DNA of 26,685 nt from Baffinella frigidus (taxonomy: Eukaryota > Cryptophyceae > Cryptomonadales > Baffinellaceae), in contig MU647227.1 in the NCBI GenBank assembly GCA_026770585.1, forward strand, positions 132,713-159,397, given 5' to 3'. Position 1 is the stretch's first letter. Each line of letters starts with the position of its first letter. Below the pieces are notes generated by a model. The model was given only the letters and a program-made list of their open reading frames with translations. It was not told the origin of the DNA and did no database searches. Below are positions 16,729 through 25,779 of this stretch, in pieces. A program made the translations under genes and the position numbers.

Positions 16729-17045
16729 TTGAAAAAGTACCCCAAAATCGTCTATCCGAAATGTGGGCTGGCACCAGGGGAAATGACAAAGAGCAAATCG
16801 AAGTTTGTTTTGGTGTCAAGTGCCTTGAAAAAGTACCCCAAAATCGTCTATCCGAAATGTGGGCTGGCACCAGGGGAAATGACAAAGAGCAAATCGAAGT
16901 TTGTTTTGGTGTCAAGTGCCTTGAAAAAGTACCCAAAATCGTCTATCCGAAATGTGGGCTGGCACCAGGGGAAATGACAAAGAGCAAATCGAAGTTTGTT
17001 TTGGTGCCAAGTGCCTTGAAAAAGTGCCCTAAAATCGTCTATCCG
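16729..17045 (+). repeat. R96 tandem array, locus D (about 3.3 units)
   Basis: Three full units plus a partial one of the 96-base repeat. One base is missing in the third junction (ACCCAAAATC instead of ACCCCAAAATC), so the open frame is not kept through the array. This argues that R96 is not coding here. Confidence 0.9.
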
Positions 17046-17205
17046 ATGAAGCATCGGTGACATGGGTCATCGATGAAGCATCTGTGACAGGATAAGATTG
17101 TCGGTTATTTTTATATTTGACCTTTGAGCCATTGAAAATACGGCCATACCGTACGGCCGGTCAGGGTAACGTGACCACCAAATCGCGATTTTCCAGAAAA
17201 GGCAC
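17046..17205 (+). repeat. F block, copy D
   Basis: It has GATGAAGCATC at 17045-17055 and 17072-17082, again 27 bases apart. The same A+T-rich section follows, ending in GATTTTCCAGAAAAGGCA. It marks the right edge of the island repeats. Host-type repeats start within about 15 bases. Confidence 0.85.
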
Positions 17206-17210
17206 TCCAA

Positions 17211-17400
17211 TCGTAATCCCTAATCTCTCAGCCCTAAATCCTGATCCCTGATCCCGAAACAACAAACCCAGGACATCCGGGCGCTAAGGAGCGAGATGGA
17301 CAAGGTGCCAACCCCTAAACCCTGCACCCTAAACCCTGAACCCTAAACCCTAAACCCTAAACCCTAAGCCCTGAGCCCTAAACCCTAAGCCCTAAACCCG
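17211..17400 (-). repeat. Degenerate telomere-type array, CCCTAAA on + strand
   Basis: Diverged CCCTAA-like units occur from about 17216 and clear CCCTAAA units from 17308 to 17398, with unique sequence between. It has the same orientation as the array on the left side of the island. Confidence 0.8.
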
Positions 17401-17800
17401 AAGGTGCACGCGGGATACACGCCTTCGATGCGCCTCGCGCTCGCTGGCTCCAATCCCCATGGTCTGCCTGGCCCGCCCGCCTGCCTTGCTGCATTCCTTT
17501 CGTGTTTCCGTGCTTGCTTCCTTTCTTCCTCCACGTCCTCGGTCGCCGGATCCAAACCCCACGGTCTGCCTGCCACGCCCGCCCGCCTTCCTTCCTGCTC
17601 CCTTTCGTCCTGCTGTCCTTTCTTACGTGTTCCCGTCCTTCCTTCATTCCTTCATCCCATCCTTTCTTCTTTCCTTCCTTCCTTCCTTCCTTACATCCAT
17701 CCATCCTTCCATCCTTCCATCCATCCATCCTGCCTTCCTTCCTTCCTAGCTAGCTAGGTAGCTAGGTAGCTAGCGGACCCTGCTGGGCACCTTTCCCCCT
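17401..17800. repeat. Pyrimidine-rich microsatellite region
   Basis: CCTT and CATC tetranucleotide tracts from about 17580 to 17745, then AGCTAGGT tracts to 17773. Before that is C-rich sequence with two diverged copies of a CCGCCTTGCTGC / GGCCCGCCCGCC-like section. Long open frames here encode only Ser/Pro/Leu low-complexity protein. Confidence 0.85.
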
Positions 17801-18236
17801 GTCTGCCCCCCCCCCCCCTGGAACAACCGCAGCTGCACCCCCGAAACTTAGAGCGCCCAGCAGCCCTCGACACTCAAAAAAGCGCTGCCAGCCGGGCATA
17901 TCACTGATAGCGCATCACCCCCTCGCTGATAACCCCACTTCAGCCAGCCCACCAACTGAGGGAGAGGCAAGCGCTGGTACGTGTGCTTGCTGGGAAGCGG
18001 GGGCGGGAGGCGGGGGCAGCAGCTTGCTGGGAGGTTGTTGCGGCACGGAGTAGCTGTGGTTTCTGGGAGGTGGTACTGGGAATCGGTCGCGGTGCGTAGA
18101 GGGGCCCTCGGGGGTCGGGTGCTGAGCGGTGGCGGCGGCAGCCAGCATCTGTCGGTGCTGGGAGGTGGTGGCGGGAAGTGGTGGCGGGAGGTAGTGGCGG
18201 TGCGTAGAGCAGGAGGGTCCTCGGGGTTCGGGTGCT
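17801..18236. repeat. GC-rich minisatellite with GGTGGTGGCGGGAAG-like units
   Basis: Diverged G-rich units (GGGAGGTGGTGGCGGG, GGTGCGTAGAG, CTCGGGGGTCGGGTGCTGAG) repeat about every 60-110 bases. A long minus-strand frame covers it but is Pro/Ser/Ala-rich repeat translation without domains. Confidence 0.6.
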
Positions 18237-19345
18237 GAGATGTGATGCCGGCAGTATGGAGTTGACATCCAAGGGGTGGCGCAGCCTGATCTGCCGTCTG
18301 GGTGCCACTTGGTGGGCTGCGAGAGTTTCGGATTTGAAATTGGGGCCGGATTCTAGGGTGTTACGTGACCAAATTTGCACCGGAAAATCCGTCAAGTTAA
18401 TTATCTCTGGGTAAGTTGGCCTTTGTTGAAAGGTTCGTAGTCCGCCGTATGGATACGGCTTCCGGGGGGGGGGGGGAGGGGGCAGTACAGAGCAGACTTC
18501 GAGAGGGTTCGCGATGGCTGATCTGGTGCCGTAACAACCACCAGTACGGTGCTGACTTCGGGAGGGGTGATTGGTTGACTTGACTGCATGCTCGCCCGGG
18601 TGCGATCTAATTCGATCGTTGATACGGCAGCGCCAGGGAATCCTATAGCCTGGCAAGCCTATCCCTTAAGTGGCGAGAAGGATCATGCGCCCTACGGTAG
18701 GGTCCTAAGATCTACCTAGGACGAGTTACGGTGAATATTCGCGCTATGAATATTCACTCTATGGGCACTTGAGGGATGTGATGACGTCGAAAGGGTGGCC
18801 CTTTCAGGCCTGACTTTCCGGCGACTCGTTGGTTGATCCAGCAGCGCCAGATTCCTGGGGGGTTAGTGGCGGTAGTACGGAGCAGACGTCAAAGGGATCT
18901 AACTCGAGCGTTGGCAGCGCAAGCCTACACGCTGACGTCGAAGGGGTGGCGGAGCCTGACTGTCTGGAGACTGGTTGGGTGGCACGGCAGCGTCCGGGAA
19001 GGCGATGAGCGATACAGCAGCGCCAGATTCCTGGGGGGGTAGTGGCGGCAGTACAGAGCAGACGTCCAAGGGATCTAATTCGCGCGTTACTGTACCCCGT
19101 GTCGGCCGCTCATACGAGCATTTTCCGGATGAATTCTAACTCCACCTCCTACAGTTGGCATGGCAGCGCCCTTCGACTGATCTGAAGGGATCTAATTCGA
19201 GCGTTGGCAGCGTCTGGGAAGCCGATGAGTGACGGGCGCTGCCGCCACCGCACACGTACCAACGCTTGCGTTGGCAGCGCCCGGCTAGCCGATGGGATCT
19301 AATTCGATCGTTGGCAGCGCCCGGCAAGCCGATGAGCGACGGGCG
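18237..19345. repeat. Dispersed repeats (CAGCGCCAGATTCCTGGGGG and relatives)
   Basis: Recurring pieces are GCAGCGCCAGATTCCTGGG (near 18840 and 19018), GAAGGGGTGGCGGAGCCTGA (near 18250 and 18936), GGATCTAATTCGAGCGTTGG (near 18895, 19070, 19189 and 19295) and AGCCGATGAGCGACGGGCG (near 19218 and 19328). The order is scrambled between copies. No gene is seen. Confidence 0.65.
18731..18757. repeat. Short perfect hairpin
   Basis: GTGAATATTC and its exact complement flank a seven-base loop (GCGCTAT). Confidence 0.7.
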
Positions 19346-19800
19346 CGCGCTCGAGGAGAGCCAGAAGCGCGCGGCGCACCATCTGGCCAACGCTGGACCT
19401 GACTTCGTTGCTGGCTACGCGGTACCCCCCCCGCCTGCCCCGCTCCATACCCCCCCTCCCTCACTCACTCACTCACTCACTCCCTTCCTCCAACTCTCTC
19501 GACACCCTCTCTACACACTCTCTCTCTACAACCCTCTCTCCAACCATCTCTACAACACTCTCTACAACACTCTCTCCAACCTCGCTTCACCCCTCTTTCC
19601 ACCCCTCACCTGCCTACGCCCGCTTCATCCGCCTGTCTCAACCTCTTCCTCTGCCTCTACCTCTTTCTCTGCCTCTGCCTCTCTCTCTTCCTCTCTCTCT
19701 TCCTCTCTCTCTGAGTCATTCAGGCATTGAGGCATTGGGGCATTGGGGCATTGGGTCATTGGGTCATGGAGGCTTTGAGTTATTAAGGCATTGGGTATGC
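19345..19800. repeat. Low-complexity CACT/CTCT tracts and GGCATT minisatellite
   Basis: (CACT)n near 19462-19483, CTCTCTACAACA-type units near 19500-19580, CTCTGCCTCTAC tracts to 19715, and a short minisatellite GGCATTGGGGCATT at about 19722-19795. Open frames across it are low-complexity. Confidence 0.8.
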
Positions 19801-20250
19801 CGGCGGTGTATCGAGAGAGGCTCCTGCCAACCAGAGCACGAAACCACTCCTTGCAACCAGCCACGAAAGCACGCACCGAACGCCGTGCGAGCAGCACTGC
19901 AGCACCACGCCACGCCTTGCAAGCACGCCTCCTCGTTGCCCTCCACCCGAAACCACGCCGTGCAACCAGCACGCAAGCACGCGTGAAAGCACGCCTTCCA
20001 AACAGACGACAATACGAAACCACGTCGTGCAACCAGCACGAAAGTATGCCTGAAAGCACGCCTTCCAAACAGCACCAACGCACGCACACATCCTTGCAAC
20101 AGACCTCCTCGGTCCTCTCCACCCTCGTGCGGCGATTTCCCCGAGGGTCGAAGATTGCCAGCTCTGCCTCAGTTAATCTGGTCTCCTCATTTTGCCACCG
20201 ACACGAAAGCATGCCGTGCACCCCCCGTGATGTTTTTGTTGCCCCCGTGA
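19800..20250. repeat. Minisatellite with CCAGCACGAAAGCACGCC-like units
   Basis: Irregular repeats of GCACGAAACCACG, GAAAGCACGCCTTCCAAACAG and TTGCAACCAGC. Frames of 100-300 codons are open on both strands, but only as translations of the repeat. Confidence 0.65.
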
Positions 20251-20865
20251 TGAAAGCGACTCCCAAGAGGACGCCCCTGGAGTTTGCCCCCACGGGGTTT
20301 GACCAAGGGGGCATTGCGAGCAGGCCGCCTGGCACGCAGGGGAGTTCCTGGCAAGCAGGCCTCCTCTTTCCTCTCAACCCTCTTCGGACGCCCGGCATGG
20401 TTCGGCCGAGAAGGAGGCAGCGGACAGACATCGAGGGGTGCAGAGCGAGCGAGCGCGAGAGAGAGAGAGCGCGCGCGCGAGAGGCTGGAATGGTAGCAGG
20501 GGTTTCTCCGACGGTTGACGATTGCCACGAGGCTGCCAGGAATGTGACGATTGACGCTGGAATGGTGGCAGGGGTTTCGACCGGGCGTAAATGCGTCCCA
20601 AGTTCTCACCCGAACGCTACCTTCCTCCGCCCAAGTGAGCCCCTTCCCGATCACATCTCCTCGCTAAGCCTGAGTTTGATTCTGGCTCGTCCTGATGGCT
20701 TTCTATTCGCCCTTTTGTACAGGTTTTCTGCTCTTGAATGCTTTTAAGGACGACTTGGTGCGGGAGTCAGGTGTGAGAATGCTCATCGATGCCAGGCATG
20801 TGCGATGGATGATACTGACCCGGCATCGGCGGCGGCGTGTGCTTCCCCTCAGAGTCATCCACCTA
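20251..20865. other. Stretch without a recognised gene
   Basis: It has a GA/GC microsatellite at about 20445-20485 and two copies of GGCTGGAATGGT-GCAGGGGTTTC (about 20483 and 20557). No domain is recognised in any frame. Confidence 0.4.
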
Positions 20866-21012
20866 CTAGCTCTGCCCCACTTGATTTCGGGTCCTCGTCG
20901 ATTCGCCCCCCCCTCCCCAAGGTGAATTTTGCCCTCCCCCCAAGGAAATTCACATGAGAAATGGGTGGGGGCGAATTGATGACGAGCCCAAATCAAAGTG
21001 GGACAGAGCTAG
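20866..21012. mobile_element. Fold-back element with CTAGCTCTG termini
   Basis: A left arm of about 45 bases from CTAGCTCTGCCCCACTTGAT is matched by the reverse complement at 20968-21012, with several differences. The centre holds GTGAATTT and AAATTCAC as an inner hairpin. It is non-coding and most like a decayed MITE. I see no clear target duplication. Confidence 0.55.
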
Positions 21013-21640
21013 ACTTAGCGCGGCCCAAGGCAGTCCCGGAGTGAGGATTTTCTGCCTGGCATACCAGGGGGGGATCGTGTGGGGGGGGTCGTGTGTGAAG
21101 ACACTGACCCGGCATCGGCGGTGGCGCTCTTCCCTTGCCTCGTATGTGATTTAATTAGGATCCATAAGTAAAATTGCCTATGCCATTGTAATTTCTCTTA
21201 TGATTTCACTTAAGAGCGGTCCACGTTCCCGCGGGTCCAAGGTAAACGGCGACCCTTTGGTAGCCAGACTCCCATCCATCGACGATCTCTCGACTGACAG
21301 CGCGTTTCCTGGGGGCCCTTCCCCCTCAGGTTCATCGGTAGCAGCAAGACTCGACCGTGAAGGAGTCATGTGTGGGGATGCTGTTGAACTCCTTCAGAAC
21401 CCTTCCTACTGAACCTCTTCTGCTGAACCCCTCCTGTAATCAGCGGAGGCGCGTGTTTCCCCTGAGAGTGGTCCACTTAAGTGCTGAGAGTGGTCCACTT
21501 AAGTGCGCTCCACATCCTGAAAGTTGTCCACTTCGCGCGCTAAAGTCAACACCCCCGCAGATTCAAGGTCAACGGCGACCCGTTGGTGCAAGGCTCGATC
21601 TATCTTGGGGATCTCACGCAGGAGTGGAACATCGGTGCGT
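21013..21640. other. Gene-poor stretch with short duplications
   Basis: GACCCGGCATCGGCGG at about 21103 repeats a piece from 20817, and a relative occurs at about 21440. GAGAGTGGTCCACTTAAGTGC is duplicated in tandem at about 21465-21506. No gene is seen. Confidence 0.5.
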
Positions 21641-21654
21641 CTGTCCCTTCAGCC

Positions 21655-21975
21655 TTCTCCTGCAAGCAATGCCTCCTTGCCATGTCTCTCCAGACCCTGC
21701 CTAGAAGCCATGTCTCCATTCCAGCTCTGCCTCCGTCTGGTTGCCTGAGTGGAACATCAGTGCGCCTTTCCCTCCAAGCAAGCCCTCTAGCCCATACCCC
21801 CAAGCAATGCCTCCTTGCCATGCCTCCACACCCTGCCTCCGCACCCTGCCTCCACACCCCGCCTCCATTCCATACCTCCAGGCCATACCTCCACTCCATA
21901 TTTCCAGGCCCTCCATCCTATGCCTCCACGCCATACCTGCATGGCATGTCTCCGTGTCATGCCTCCAGGCAATGG
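21655..21975 (+). repeat. Minisatellite of about 15 bases (CATGCCTCCACACCC)
   Basis: Repeated CCATACCTCCA, CCTGCCTCCACACCC and variants. Frames over it encode Cys/Pro/Ser or Trp/Gly/Met low-complexity protein. Confidence 0.75.
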
Positions 21976-22130
21976 ATAGCCCTTGAGTGGTGAGTAGGCG
22001 CATGCCCTGCCGCAGGGCCCTGGGTCCTCCCTAGGACCTCTTGGGGGTCAATTGTGACCCCCTCACCACTTTAGGGGCATCCTCCATTCTTTGCCGCGAG
22101 GCCACGCGTCCAGACGAAGCCTCCTTGCCA

Positions 22131-22200
22131 TACAGGGTTATCTCGCTCCTAGGAAACCGCCCCCTCCTAGGACCCTACAGCAGGCCCATGCCTAGGGCCC
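22131..22200. mobile_element. Fold-back element, TACAGGGG-TIR family, copy 2 (left part only)
   Basis: It starts ATACAGGGTTATCTCGCTC and continues with the family body CCCCCTCCTAGGACCCTACA, then loses similarity. No right terminus is found nearby, so it is truncated. Confidence 0.6.
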
Positions 22201-22254
22201 TACGGTTGTGGTGATTCTCGAGGGTAGATGCGAAGGAGGTCGAGGCAGGCGGGT

Positions 22255-22670
22255 GTCCGTGTGGCTCGAGTGTGTGAATCGCACCCTGAATCGCACCCTG
22301 CTTTGCACCCTGCCGCGCACCCTGACTCGCACCCTGACTAGCAAGCACCCTGACTCTAGTGTGTGACTCCAGTGTGTGCCTCCAGTGTGGACCTCTGTCC
22401 TCGAGTGTGCCATTCGAGTGTTTTGATGCGGAAGCACCCCGATTGGCAGGCTGGTGTCCGTTTGAGTTTGACTCGAGTGTGTCACTCGAGAGTGTGCCAC
22501 TGTCGCGTGTGACTCGAGAGTGTGGCCCACGCGCACCCTCACTCGGAAGCACCCCGGACGCAGGCGACCCCGGATGTCGAGGGTGTGACTCGCACCCTGA
22601 CTAGCAAGCACCCTGGCTCGAGTGTGTGGCTCGAGAGTGTGACTAACTCGCTCCCCGATTGGCAGGCGAC
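22255..22670 (+). repeat. Minisatellite of GACTCGAGTGTGTG and GCACCCTGACTAGCAA units
   Basis: Alternating diverged units built on CTCGAGTGTGTGACTC and GCACCCTGACT. It is non-coding by appearance, although long frames stay open. Confidence 0.75.
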
Positions 22671-22699
22671 CCGTACCAGCCATCGTCGCAGCAGGTCGG

Positions 22700-23070
22700 A
22701 AGTCACTTCGCGGGTGCCACCAAGGGCAGGCTCTGGAACACCCGTCGGTGAGAAATGTCGCACATCTGGTAGCGTGTTGGTAGACTGTAGGTGTAGGTAG
22801 GACAGAACGAGGAATGGCGATGTAGACAAGTCACTTCGCGGGCGCCACCAAGGGCAACCTCTGGAACAGCCGTTAGTGAGGCTGGGGATGCAGCCCCATG
22901 TAGGATGGCCCGAGTGACTTTACAGTCCGTGTAGGATGGCCTGAGTGACCTTACCGTCCCGTGTAGGATGGCCGGAGTGACTTTACCTTACCGTACCGTG
23001 TAGGATGGCCGGAGTGACTTGACACACGGGACTGTAGACAAGGGCACACTCGGGAACAATCGTCGGTGAT
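22700..23070 (+). repeat. Duplicated block plus ~33-base tandem repeats
   Basis: AAGTCACTTCGCGGG-GCCACCAAGGGCA occurs at about 22700 and 22830. Then GTGTAGGATGGCCxGAGTGAC is repeated four times from about 22900 to 23022. Confidence 0.8.
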
Positions 23071-23314
23071 TGCGAGGACCGTGGATTAAGTGTTGAGAGT
23101 GATCCGTGTCGCGCATCTGGTAGAGTGAAGGTAGACTGTAGGTGTAGGCTCTGGACAGAGCGATGAATGGCGATGGGGCCAGTAAATTACGTGAACTTTG
23201 GAAACCATGTCCTCTGCGGACCACCCACTTTTTCAACCTTTCCAGGGGGCGAACGGTCGTGAACGTTTCGTGAGCATGCCTGTTTTCATGCCGCGCCCTG
23301 TGTGCGTCTGCCAG

Positions 23315-23437
23315 TGCAGGGATACCTCGCTCATACGAAACTGACCCCCCCTAGGACCCTACAGTAGGCCTATGCCTGGGGTCCTATGGTGGTCCTAGGG
23401 GGGGGGGGGGGTTCTTATGCGCGAGGTACCCCTGTAC
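23315..23437. mobile_element. Fold-back element, TACAGGGG-TIR family, copy 3
   Basis: Left end TGCAGGGATACCTCGCTCAT, right end ATGCGCGAGGTACCCCTGTA. The body has CCTAGGACCCTACAGTAGG and the typical C-run and G-run pair. Confidence 0.75.
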
Positions 23438-23457
23438 AGCTGTGCCCCTGTCTGTAC

Positions 23458-23520
23458 GAGTACGGGGGTACCTCGCGCATATTAGAGTTATTCTTGGGCT
23501 CATAAGAATAACTCTAATAA
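23458..23520. mobile_element. Fold-back element, TACAGGGG-TIR family, copy 4 (partial) with inner hairpin
   Basis: The left end GTACGGGGGTACCTCGCGCAT is followed by a perfect 15-base hairpin (ATTAGAGTTATTCTT at 23481-23495 with its complement at 23504-23518). The usual right end is absent. It lies about 20 bases from copy 3. Confidence 0.6.
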
Positions 23521-23892
23521 TAACGCTATTAACTTTTACATATATTTAGGTGGCGTGGAGCCTTGCGTCACAGGCGTACCTCGCACCCCGACCCAGGACC
23601 ATCAAAGCTGTCTACCCACCGGGTGCTTGAAAATTACGATGGATCACACTCACAAAAATCATTTTTTACAAAAGTGCGATGAAGTGAGATCAGTCCGTTA
23701 CTACGCGTGAGAGCTACATGTCATTTTACGCTGTGCGCGCCCCCTCCTCCGAGACCACCATGCAAATGTTCGCGCCTTCGTCTCCGTTCTACAACAACGT
23801 GTAGTGTGTGAGAGAACTACAGATCCGTGTGGTACCAAAAAACCGCAGGGGCTCTTACAATGGGGCCATGCTGGTCTTGTAGTCTTGTAACA
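23521..23892. other. Stretch without a recognised gene
   Basis: Unique-looking sequence of mixed composition. Short frames occur on the minus strand but lack motifs. It could be the promoter or 5' region of the coding candidate that follows. Confidence 0.35.
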
Positions 23893-24237
23893 ATGGCGCT
23901 CAGCATCCGGCGCGCAGCCTTCTCCGAGACCAATCTCATCCGCCACCATGCTACCGCAAACACGTTCCGAAGCCGGCCTTTGTTCGAAGAATCCGGCCCG
24001 TCGCCCGCTCCTTCCCCTCACAACTTCACCATCGCCGTCACTCCGAAGTCACCTCACTCCGTCGCCGCCACTCCGAAACAAGGATCTTTCAGAGTCACGT
24101 CTAACGTCGTCCTCGCCGATGCGAAGGGTCGGCAGCGAAGGGTCCTTCAAGATAGAGTGGACAGCGCGGCCGGCGATGAAGCCGCTCTTGTACAAGCACG
24201 ACGACGTCCTCGTCGGGGCTTAGGGTTTAGGGTTTAG
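23893..24237 (+). CDS. Possible gene fragment ending in a telomere-type array
   Basis: From the ATG at 23893 (ALSIRRAAFSETNL onwards) about 75 codons show a strong preference for C or G in the third position, unlike the surrounding repeats. After about residue 78 a different frame (GSEGSFKIEWTARPAM and on) looks more protein-like, so a frameshift is possible. Both frames stop inside the TTTAGGG array that starts at 24220. I recognise no domain. It could be the broken 5' exon of a host gene cut off by telomeric repeats, or chance. Confidence 0.25.
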   Translation: MALSIRRAAFSETNLIRHHATANTFRSRPLFEESGPSPAPSPHNFTIAVTPKSPHSVAATPKQGSFRVTSNVVLADAKGRQRRVLQDRVDSAAGDEAALVQARRRPRRGLGFRV

Positions 24238-24415
24238 GGTTTAGGGTTTAGGCGTTAGGCTTTAGCGCTTAGGGTTTCTAAACCCTAAAGGGTTGAGGGT
24301 TAGGGTTCAGGGTTGAGGGTTGAGGGTTGAGGGTTCAGGGTTTGGGATTTAGGGTTCAGAGTTTAGTGTGTAGGGTTTGGGGTTTAGGGTTTAGGGTTTA
24401 TTGTTTAGGGGTTGG
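24220..24415 (+). repeat. Degenerate telomere-type array, TTTAGGG on + strand
   Basis: Four near-perfect TTTAGGG units are followed by diverged TTGAGGG and TTCAGGG units, with one short inverted piece (TTTCTAAACCCTAAA near 24276). The orientation is opposite to the array at 17.3 kb. Confidence 0.85.
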
Positions 24416-24600
24416 GGATGGGGTGGGGGTAACCCCCGGGCACCTCTTGGAGGAGGATAGGGAGCAGACATTGCTGGAGGTTTGAAGGTTATGCCAATTT
24501 AGGACTTCTCATGAAGTGAATCGCGGGCTGGGCGGAGGGTGGGGTGCGTGAGGGGGATTGATGCATGAAGGAGCCACTCCTCACTTGCCTACATGTACTG
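24416..24600. other. Short stretch without a recognised gene
   Basis: G-rich at first (GGGGTGGGGGTAACCCCC), then mixed. Nothing recognisable. Confidence 0.4.
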
Positions 24601-25076
24601 CCAGGTGACACTCCCGAATCCCCAGACACTCCGGACTGGCCTACTGCCTTGGCTGACACTCCCTCGTTTCATGCTGGCAGGGCATTGGACGCACTGTCAC
24701 TCTTGACTTGCAGGTGACACTCGTGACGTGGCTGACACTCCTGCTTGGCCTCCTGCGTCCGCTGACACTCGTGACTGCCCTACTGTCTCGGCTGACACTT
24801 CCTTGTGGCCACCTGGCAGGGTGGGACGCACTGAACGCACTCACCCTCCTGACTGTTCTGCTTGGTCCTTCGAAGGCGTACACCAGGCTACGGACCGGCC
24901 TGGTGTACGGTGGGGTTGGATCAATCCCACAGGTTGTCAAGGTCAGGCGACACGCCTGACTCCGCTGACACTCATGCGTGGCCTCTTGACTGGTAGGGCG
25001 GGACGCATTGGACGCACTCACATTCCTGACTCTGCTCACACGCCTGCCTGGCCTCCTGCGTCCGCTGACACTCTCA
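24601..25076 (+). repeat. Minisatellite with GCTGACACTC units
   Basis: GCTGACACTC followed by variable GTGACTGCC / TGGCCTCCTGCGTCC pieces, about 55-65 bases per unit. It continues in diverged form after 25197. A roughly 120-base insert around 24865-24945 includes the inverted pair GTACACCAGGC / GCCTGGTGTAC. Confidence 0.75.
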
Positions 25077-25081
25077 TAGGC

Positions 25082-25193
25082 TAACGGACTAAAAATGGGG
25101 TAGTTAGGCCTACGGAATTGCCTAGGATGTTGGCCTATAGTAGGAGGTCCTAGGCAATTCCGTAGGCCCAACTACCCCAGTTTTGGTCCGTTA
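25082..25193. mobile_element. Fold-back element with TAACGGAC termini
   Basis: Arms of about 46 bases (25082-25127 and 25148-25193) are almost perfect complements around a 20-base loop. Termini are TAACGGAC and GTCCGTTA. It sits inside the GCTGACACTC minisatellite, so it was inserted later. No target duplication is obvious. It is non-coding. Confidence 0.75.
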
Positions 25194-25385
25194 CCCTAAT
25201 CACTCCTGACTGCCCCAATGTCTTCGCTGATTCTCCCACGTGGGCACCTGGCAGGGCGAGGCGCATTGGACGCACTGGGCAATCGTCCTCCATGGCATGA
25301 AGCCCAAGTACGCCACCCCGCCTGCCGCAGCAGGGACGCAGGAGGTGGAAGCGCGAAGCTAGCTGTAACGACGGAGTTCCTATGG

Positions 25386-25420
25386 GGGTGAGCGTTTCTT
25401 ATGAGCGAGGTACCCATGTA
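25386..25420. mobile_element. Fold-back element, TACAGGGG-TIR family, copy 5 (right end only)
   Basis: TTTCTTATGAGCGAGGTACCCATGTA is the right terminus of the family. No left terminus lies within 300 bases upstream. Confidence 0.6.
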
Positions 25421-25481
25421 GGCGAAGGCGTATGGTTGATTGGTGGCCGAAGGGTGCTGTTGCAGCGTGATGCCAGCCACG

Positions 25482-25611
25482 GTACAGGGTTACCTCGCTC
25501 ATATCAAACCGCCCCCCCCTAGGACCACCATAGGATCCTAGCTAGGAATAGTCCCACTGTAGGGTCCTAGCTAGGGGGGGGCGGTTTCTTATGAGCGAGG
25601 TACCCCTGTAG
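25482..25611. mobile_element. Fold-back element, TACAGGGG-TIR family, copy 6
   Basis: Complete copy: GTACAGGGTTACCTCGCTCAT at the left and ATGAGCGAGGTACCCCTGTA at the right, with long sub-terminal complementarity (AACCGCCCCCCCCTAGGA and its partner). The inner part also has GGATCCTAGCTAGG. Confidence 0.85.
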
Positions 25612-25779
25612 GTGCAAGCAGCAACAACAGCGTGAGAGCCCTCAAGGGTGCAAGTACGCCACCCCGCCTCTCGCCGCAGCAGCAGGGACGCAGGAGGTGG
25701 AGCCGGGTAAGGTCGAGGCGTGAGCCTAGCGACGGGTGGCGGTCTGGAAATATTCACGAAGGCGAATAAAGCAAGCCTC

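Noticed and set aside
17378-17757. Long frames on both strands (Lys/Gly/Glu- or Ser/Pro/Leu-rich)
   Set aside because: They are translations of CCTT and CATC microsatellites.
17940-18656. 238-codon minus-strand frame rich in Pro, Ser and Ala
   Set aside because: It is built from a GC-rich minisatellite and unrelated repeats, with no conserved domain.
19625-20747. Frames of 268 (minus) and 318 (plus) codons
   Set aside because: Both cover the same minisatellite and CT-rich tracts on opposite strands. Their sequences are repeat translations.
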